Below are positions 58,639 to 64,000 of a DNA stretch of 64,000 bases, in pieces; the first letter of the stretch is position 1; each line of letters begins with the position of its first letter. Source of the DNA: CAYWRO01 sp964460345 (GTDB lineage Bacteria; Planctomycetota; Phycisphaerae; Phycisphaerales; UBA1924); NCBI GenBank assembly GCA_964460345.1, contig CAYWRO010000008.1:14588-78587 (forward strand). The letters are read 5' to 3'. Both the position numbers and the translations under genes were made by a program. The notes under the pieces were generated by a model. The model ran no database searches, had not been told where the DNA came from, and worked only from the letters and a program-made list of their open reading frames with translations.

Positions 58639-61600
58639 CGCCGCCGCGGCGGCGGTGCAACAGGCGTGCGGGGTCGGCACGCCGCGGGCACAACGCCCTG
58701 GAGCAGTTCAATATGCAACCCGACACATCAGCCAGACAGACCACCGCTCCGGCCGCCGCGGCGGGCCCCGGCCCGGCCTCCGGTCGGCCTGCGAGCACCC
58801 GCGAGCGCGGGACGGTGCTGCTGCTCATCGTGGGCGTGCTGGCGATGCTCTCGATCATTGCGGTGGTGTACGCCGCGATCGGCCGGGCCGATCGCCTGAG
58901 CAGCACGGCCTACCGGCGTGAGACGAGCGTTGATGAGTTCGTTCGCCGCGTGGCGGAGTATCACCAGCAGATTCTGGTGGACGACTTGTTTGATTTCACA
59001 GTTGTTCTTGGGGTCGACCCGAACAATCCAACTAACTTTGCGCCCGTTCCAATTCGCGAGATGTGGGATCGGCCGTCGATTGCCACGGGAGTTGTTACCC
59101 AGTCGGTCAGGTTTTCGCCGTCGGGCACGGCGTCCGGGACAGACCCTTATCTGGCCTCCACACTGCCGGATCTGAATCCCACCACAAATCCGAACGGGCG
59201 CTACCGCTGGCCGCACATTTCTAACGTTGCGCCTGGCGGTCAGTTCATCAACCTGTGGAATCTGCGCGGCAATTTGGAGGCGCCCGCTGGGGTCATCGGC
59301 CAGACAATGTCCCGCCAGCTGCAGCGCATCGAAAGCAACGGCAACCAGGTGCAGATGAATGCAGCGACTTCGGCTCCGAACAACGCCGCCGTGAACTATC
59401 CGGCCCTTCTCACCGCGAACCAGTACGAAACCTTCGCCCCTGCAACGTGGACGGGCCGCTTCGCTCCGAACGATCCGCGGAACTGGAGATACAGCTGGCT
59501 CGATGTCGATGGTGACGGGTTTTACGACTCCCGGCCGTGGCTGCCGGAAGATGCGACGGACTTTTATCTAGGTACGCCGCCCGCCTCGCCCCGCGTTCGT
59601 CAGGTGATCCCGTTTGACGGCCCGTACCGGTACGTCCTGGGCACGCGCATCATCGACCTGAGTTCGATGGTGAACGTGAACACGGGCCTGGAGTTCGACA
59701 GCGTGCCGAACAAGCTTCACCCGGCTGGGGTGTCGCCGGCGGATGTGAACTTGCAGGCGTTGCTCTCGCTCGGCGGCCTCGATCCGTCGATGACCGACGG
59801 GTACAGCGGGATCGACACGAACTACTTCACGGGCGAGCAGGTCTACGCGGATTACGACCTTGCGCTGGCCAAGGCCGCTGGCAACAAGGCCTTCGGCAGG
59901 ATCGCGGTGGCGGTCGGTCATGGACCGATCAGCGATGCTGAAGACAGGATGGCGGCCTATGAGCGCTTCGCGACTGGTCCGAGCGGTCTGGACTGGGCGG
60001 TTGATCACGGCACCTCTCTGCTGTACTACGGCTCGCAGTTGAATCCCTTCGGCGCCAGCTCTGAGTTGGACCTGCGCGCTTTCCACGGCGTGAACAATCC
60101 GGCCCTGCGGAGCCGGCTGAAGGCGACCATCGCCGGCACGGGCGATTTAACCAATGACCCACTTGCGCGGCGCCTTGATCCGCTCCGCTCGTGGCGTTCG
60201 CTCTACCACGAGCGCGGCCAGCGTGACATGGATGCTGACGGGCGGATCGACGACGCTGCGATGAACCAGGTACGAGCGGATGTGCGCAGCCTGCTGACCA
60301 CTGCGGGCGCCTCGCGCCCGCTGGCGGTGCGGCTTTCGACGCCTGGCCGGTTCATTAACGGCACGTTTGTTCCACGTTTCGATGAGTTGACCGAAGATGA
60401 TGTGAAGATCAACATCTTCAAGGAAGCCTTCGAATTTGCGCCGCCACTTACACCGGGCGGCGAGGAGATCCTCACGGGTCTGAGTGACGCCGGTATCCAG
60501 CGCGTCTTCGACGCTGTCATGGAGTGCCTCGCACCGTTCGCCACCGTGCCGGCCACCTGGGACCAGTCAAACACCAGCCGCACGGCCAGCTACGGCGGGA
60601 ACGCCGAGTTCGCCCTCCGCGCCGGGCTGCACTGGCTGGTCAACCTGCTTGATGCATACGACGCGGATCAGATTCCCACGCGGTTCACGATCAAACTGAG
60701 AACCCGCAACGGAACCGACATCTTCGAACCGACGACGGAGGACGAGGAGACTCCATACGTCAAGCACGACAGCTCCACGGCGTCTGCGGCCCCGAGCAAC
60801 TGGCGCACGGCAAGGCTGGAGATGCCGAGGGACGCTGCGGGCACTCCCAAGCAGCCGGAGAACGCATCGTTCCTCCACACGCCGCACTGGTACAACGTCT
60901 ACGGCATCGAGCCGCAGCCGATGTTGACGGAAGTGACGAGCTTCACGCTTTTCACTGACTCGCCAACCAGTACACCTGCGGCAATGTACGGGCAGGGGGG
61001 CGACGACGAATGGAACGAGGCCGGTGTGGACCCGGCTGACCCCACGAGCCGAGACACAAGTGTTGGCGTCACCCTTAACAACACGGTGGATCTGGCCAAC
61101 CCCGACTTCGTCTTCGAGGTGATCGCCTTCCAGGTCGCGAATCCATTCGACCAGACCATCCGCATCGGTGTCGATGACGACACGACCTATTACGTGGAGT
61201 ACGCGGGCCGCTATTACCCGCTGGTGACGACCGGCGGCACACCCGTCGTGCTCGGCCCTGGCGCGATGCATGTCTTCTACGTGACCAGCCAGGTGGATCA
61301 CGACGCCTTGCGGACGCGCGTCGCCACGGCGCTTGGTGATTCCAGCGACACGGGGGCCTTCGGCCGGTTTGTTGCCGGCCAGTTCGGGGTGGATGAAGAG
61401 GACTCAACGCGGATCGAAGCGTACTTCCATTCGCCGGCGTATCCAAATCTCGACCTTACGACGCTGGACACTTCGACGACGCTGCTCGACTTGCACGGCG
61501 ATTCGACCGGTCTTTCCGACCTGCCTCAACGTCGGCGCGTCGTCAACCTGTGGCGCGCAGTGATCGAGGGTGATGAAACCAGGAATGAGAACGACCTGCG

Positions 61601-63260
61601 GAACGACATCCTGGTCGACCGACTTCGCGATGCAGAGAACGGGCCAGTGCAGGGCCTTAATACGCGCAGCATGCTCACGTCTGTTTCTGTGATCGGGCGC
61701 GGAGAGTTCGACGAAGATGATGCTGATGCAGGCCTCTCCATGCTGCTCTGGCGAGGCTGGACGCGGCCCTCCTGGTCCACCGATCCGACCGGCAAACACG
61801 GTGCCATGCCGCCGTGGGCGATTGAAGTGCCGCCGGACTATCGGTCCAATGCAGGCGAGAAGCGTCGCAACGACAACTACAGCGCTGATGCCAGTGAGGG
61901 AACATTGGCCAGCTACGTGGAAACGGGACCGCAATACTTCCGATCACTCAACGCCCTGTTTGACTGGTACGGGGCCGACCCGGATACGCAGCAGGCGCAG
62001 CACCCGCCGGACGTCGGGCTGTGGCAGCGACCGGACGTGAAAGATCGGAACCAGCTCGTTGAGAACACTGCGGGCGGCAGGTCCTTTGACCAGGCCGCGG
62101 TCGAACTCCACAGCCGCACCAGCGGCCCGAATGCCACCACGCCGCGAAACCCCGGCCTTTTCCTCCGCCAGAGCGACCTGATGAAGGTGCTGGCGGTTGG
62201 CCCCTGGCACGCGCCGGGGAGCAGCGCCGCGCCTCCCGGATCCGCGCAGGCGCTGGAGGACGAGTGGATGACGCTCTCCGAGGCGCTTGCGCTGGCGATG
62301 GGGTACTACTCGCCGAGTAACCCGATGCACCCGTTATACGTCGCCGCCGACGGCGATGTGGCGGCCGCCATTCCCCAGAAGCTCGACCGCGGCCACCTCA
62401 TGCTCCACGGCCATGTCCCCTTCATCGATAACTCCGGGAACGGCCAGTACGACCTCAACGAGGATGTTCTCGGCCTCGGTGTTCCGCTTGCCTGGGGCCT
62501 GCTCGACCGCTTCCGCGTTGACGATGTCGGCTCCCTAACCGTTGGCAAGCCCGGCATGATCAACGTCTCCACCGCGCCGCTGCGCGTCCTGCGCATGGTG
62601 CCCATGCTCAGCCCGCCGACGGACATGTCGTGGTGGGGTCGTAGGGCGATGGAGTCATCCCGTACGGTTCAGGGCTGGCTCGCGCGGCAGCCCGATCCCG
62701 CGGCGTCAATCGTGGCTTACCGGGACAGAACCCAGGTGCAGGCGCGGGACGGGACCGTTTTGAACTTCGATCCGGCCACGCTTCCGATGCGGCTCGATGA
62801 GAAGGTCGGCATTCTCGGCCTGCGGGATCCGAGGTTGGAAACGACCGGGTTCGTCTCCCTCGGCGAGATCCTTGCCGCTCGCGACGTGACCCACACCAGC
62901 CACACTCAGGCCATCCACGACATCGACTACTTCGCGCTCGCTACCGACAGTATCGCCGCGGAAGCTCTTGACCCCACCCGCTACCGCGGGGGCGTCGAGG
63001 ACGACGGCATGAAGAATGACTTCGATGAGCAACTCGCCATCGTCGACGCCGCCATCAACTCGCTGACGATCCGCTCGGATGTCTTCTGCGTCTGGTTCGT
63101 GGTGCAGGGATATTTGCCCTCCGATGTCGAGGGGCTCTCGGACGATGACCCGATGGTGCCCTCCCTGGCGCGCCGTTACGTCATGGTCGTCGATCGCTCC
63201 AACGTCACGAAACGCGGCCAGAAGCCTCGCGTGCTCTTCCTCCAGGAGGTCCCGATGTAA
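58635..63260 (+). CDS. giant GspK-like minor pseudopilin
   Basis: 1541 residues. A hydrophilic N-terminus of about 58 residues leads into RERGTVLLLIVGVLAMLSII, the helix of GspK-type pseudopilins, which lack Glu+5. Near residue 1308, GMINVSTAPLRVLRMVPML matches the conserved NVNTAP-type motif of the GspK helical domain, preceded by FRVDDVGSL. A second similar stretch, SSMVNVNTGLEF, lies near residue 345. Asp-rich loops DVDGDGFYDSRPW, DMDADGRIDDAAM and NSGNGQYDLNED suggest calcium binding. GspK caps the pseudopilus tip and is usually about 320 residues, so this form carries roughly 1200 extra. It is the last operon gene, followed by a hairpin and a terminator. Confidence 0.82.
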   Translation: MTPPRRRCNRRAGSARRGHNALEQFNMQPDTSARQTTAPAAAAGPGPASGRPASTRERGTVLLLIVGVLAMLSIIAVVYAAIGRADRLSSTAYRRETSVDEFVRRVAEYHQQILVDDLFDFTVVLGVDPNNPTNFAPVPIREMWDRPSIATGVVTQSVRFSPSGTASGTDPYLASTLPDLNPTTNPNGRYRWPHISNVAPGGQFINLWNLRGNLEAPAGVIGQTMSRQLQRIESNGNQVQMNAATSAPNNAAVNYPALLTANQYETFAPATWTGRFAPNDPRNWRYSWLDVDGDGFYDSRPWLPEDATDFYLGTPPASPRVRQVIPFDGPYRYVLGTRIIDLSSMVNVNTGLEFDSVPNKLHPAGVSPADVNLQALLSLGGLDPSMTDGYSGIDTNYFTGEQVYADYDLALAKAAGNKAFGRIAVAVGHGPISDAEDRMAAYERFATGPSGLDWAVDHGTSLLYYGSQLNPFGASSELDLRAFHGVNNPALRSRLKATIAGTGDLTNDPLARRLDPLRSWRSLYHERGQRDMDADGRIDDAAMNQVRADVRSLLTTAGASRPLAVRLSTPGRFINGTFVPRFDELTEDDVKINIFKEAFEFAPPLTPGGEEILTGLSDAGIQRVFDAVMECLAPFATVPATWDQSNTSRTASYGGNAEFALRAGLHWLVNLLDAYDADQIPTRFTIKLRTRNGTDIFEPTTEDEETPYVKHDSSTASAAPSNWRTARLEMPRDAAGTPKQPENASFLHTPHWYNVYGIEPQPMLTEVTSFTLFTDSPTSTPAAMYGQGGDDEWNEAGVDPADPTSRDTSVGVTLNNTVDLANPDFVFEVIAFQVANPFDQTIRIGVDDDTTYYVEYAGRYYPLVTTGGTPVVLGPGAMHVFYVTSQVDHDALRTRVATALGDSSDTGAFGRFVAGQFGVDEEDSTRIEAYFHSPAYPNLDLTTLDTSTTLLDLHGDSTGLSDLPQRRRVVNLWRAVIEGDETRNENDLRNDILVDRLRDAENGPVQGLNTRSMLTSVSVIGRGEFDEDDADAGLSMLLWRGWTRPSWSTDPTGKHGAMPPWAIEVPPDYRSNAGEKRRNDNYSADASEGTLASYVETGPQYFRSLNALFDWYGADPDTQQAQHPPDVGLWQRPDVKDRNQLVENTAGGRSFDQAAVELHSRTSGPNATTPRNPGLFLRQSDLMKVLAVGPWHAPGSSAAPPGSAQALEDEWMTLSEALALAMGYYSPSNPMHPLYVAADGDVAAAIPQKLDRGHLMLHGHVPFIDNSGNGQYDLNEDVLGLGVPLAWGLLDRFRVDDVGSLTVGKPGMINVSTAPLRVLRMVPMLSPPTDMSWWGRRAMESSRTVQGWLARQPDPAASIVAYRDRTQVQARDGTVLNFDPATLPMRLDEKVGILGLRDPRLETTGFVSLGEILAARDVTHTSHTQAIHDIDYFALATDSIAAEALDPTRYRGGVEDDGMKNDFDEQLAIVDAAINSLTIRSDVFCVWFVVQGYLPSDVEGLSDDDPMVPSLARRYVMVVDRSNVTKRGQKPRVLFLQEVPM

Positions 63261-63266
63261 CGATGG

Positions 63267-63285
63267 CACGGCTCTGCGAGCCGTG
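63267..63285. repeat. hairpin-forming dispersed palindrome (CACGGCTC TGC GAGCCGTG)
   Basis: A perfect 8-bp stem with a 3-nt loop lies 7 bp after the stop codon at 63260. Elements of this CACGGCTCTGCGAGCCGTG type resemble REP-like palindromes. It may protect the operon mRNA 3' end. Confidence 0.6.
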
Positions 63286-63378
63286 GAGTATCGGCCAAGC
63301 CAACGCCGCCTCCGCCGCCAGCCCCAAAACGGCCGCCGCCCCCGAGTGGGCTCAGGGGCGACAACCAGTTCAGACCCG

Positions 63379-63420
63379 GGATGGGCCCGGCGCATTACGG
63401 AGCGTCGGGCCATCCTTTTT
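63379..63420 (+). terminator. Rho-independent terminator of the pilus/secretion operon
   Basis: GGATGGGCCCGGCGC pairs with GCGTCGGGCCATCC across an 8-nt loop (ATTACGGA), followed by five Ts. The long stem and T tail lie about 120 bp after the last operon stop. Confidence 0.85.
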
Positions 63421-63488
63421 GGTATAGAAGGGTATCCACGGGGGCTGCGGTCCGGCAGAAGGGGGAGCGGCCACCCGTAAGTTCAGCT

Positions 63489-63550
63489 CTCGGCGGGAGG
63501 TAACGCCGAGGTTCTGGTTCGGTTTGAGGTCCAGATTTCGGGCCTGGACC
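63489..63550. other. structured intergenic segment with two hairpins, possible small RNA
   Basis: Two strong inverted repeats lie side by side: CTCGGCG (63489-63495) with CGCCGAG (63504-63510), and GGTCCAG (63528-63534) with CTGGACC (63544-63550). They sit between the operon terminator and the convergent accC stop, where no protein gene is apparent. The rest of 63421-63646 shows no other feature. No known RNA family is recognised. Confidence 0.4.
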
Positions 63551-63646
63551 CTCCATCTCAGCTCGAGAGGTCCGATCGCGCCGGCGCAAGAACGCTTCCT
63601 GACGGTCGCGTCTCTGATGTGACCCCGGGCCGTGCCCCTTAGATGC

Positions 63647-64000
63647 TCACTTCTTCAGCAGCCGCTCGAGGAAGTGGATGTCGATCCCGCCCTCCCTGAA
63701 CGCGGCGTTGCGCATGAGTTGGCGGTGCAGGGGGATCGTCGTCTTGATCGGGCCGATCTCGAACTCGCGCAGGGCCCGGTAGGTCCGGTCGATTGCCTCG
63801 GTGCGCGTGTCGGCGTGGACGATGAGCTTGCCGATCATCGAGTCGTAGTTCGGGGGCACGCGATAGCCGGCGCAGGCGTGGGTATCCAGCCGCACGCCGG
63901 GGCCGCCGGGGACGAAGAACTCCTCGATCAGCCCCGCGCTGGGCATGAAGTTCCGGTCCGGATCCTCTGCATTGATGCGGAACTCGATCGCGTGCACACG
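63647..64000 (-). CDS. accC: biotin carboxylase subunit of acetyl-CoA carboxylase, C-terminal part
   Basis: The last 117 residues of AccC are visible; the 5' part lies beyond the window end. HAIEFRINAEDPDRNFMPSA is the conserved biotin carboxylase segment, followed by GVRLDTHACAGYRVPPNYDS, MIGKLIVHADTRTEAI and LREFEIGPIKTTIPLHRQLM. It catalyses ATP-dependent carboxylation of biotin on AccB, the first half of malonyl-CoA synthesis. It is convergent with the pilus operon. accB would be expected just upstream, outside the window. Confidence 0.95.
   Translation of the reverse strand, partial: RVHAIEFRINAEDPDRNFMPSAGLIEEFFVPGGPGVRLDTHACAGYRVPPNYDSMIGKLIVHADTRTEAIDRTYRALREFEIGPIKTTIPLHRQLMRNAAFREGGIDIHFLERLLKK

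Overview
The window is high-GC bacterial chromosomal DNA that most likely comes from a planctomycete of the class Phycisphaerae. This is inferred from several family hallmarks seen together: dockerin-like C-terminal tags built on DVFDLLAYLD (two proteins), a PEP-CTERM-like tail of the VPAPA...LRRRR type, a CxHCGYDLRG...CPECG zinc ribbon on a small membrane protein, and Tat-exported Gfo/Idh/MocA and TIM-barrel isomerase proteins clustered with a sialate O-acetylesterase. No rRNA, tRNA, CRISPR array or insertion sequence was recognised.

Layout. 1-7 kb: the end of a nitrilase-family amidohydrolase, then a five-gene minus-strand operon for exported carbohydrate catabolism (two sugar isomerase-like TIM barrels, an oxidoreductase, an O-acetylesterase, and a dienelactone-hydrolase/basic-secretory-protease fusion) that ends in a terminator. 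7-18 kb: lipoproteins (an alpha/beta hydrolase and a formylglycine-generating-enzyme-like protein), ApbE, a CocE-type hydrolase, an exported methyltransferase, kynureninase, a ParD/ParE-like toxin-antitoxin pair between two copies of a short repeat, and NAD synthetase. 18-28 kb: envelope proteins, an atypical Fur-family regulator, RNase HI, a RhuM-family protein and a coenzyme-B12 acyl-CoA mutase whose active-site residues match isobutyryl-CoA mutase. 28-38 kb: a secreted PQQ-type sugar dehydrogenase, ribosomal protein S4, a PpiD/SurA-like protein, a MATE exporter, a PEP-CTERM-like protein, and a B12-domain/MeaB fusion that is the natural partner of the mutase. 38-48 kb: zinc-ribbon and DUF2752 membrane proteins, purF, mqnD, a transglutaminase-like protein, a five-haem secreted cytochrome, a methyltransferase fused to an inactivated-looking pseudouridine synthase domain, and a stand-alone CoaB. 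48-63 kb: a long type IV pilus / type II secretion-like operon (two PilB/GspE ATPases, PilT, PilC, four pseudopilins and a 1541-residue GspK-like protein), four of whose junctions are ATGA overlaps, ending in a strong terminator. The window closes with the end of accC.

The most unusual non-coding feature is a family of degenerate arrays with an exact 21-bp period (two DNA helical turns) in three unrelated intergenic regions (about 12.72-12.89, 23.93-24.18 and 41.02-41.23 kb). The units carry dyad-symmetric cores, and the third array contains a perfect 46-bp palindrome. A 7-bp-period repeat inside the CocE-like gene may be related. The other main candidates for follow-up are the split IcmF-like mutase system, the hydrolase-protease fusion, the pseudouridine synthase/methyltransferase fusion and the giant GspK-like protein.
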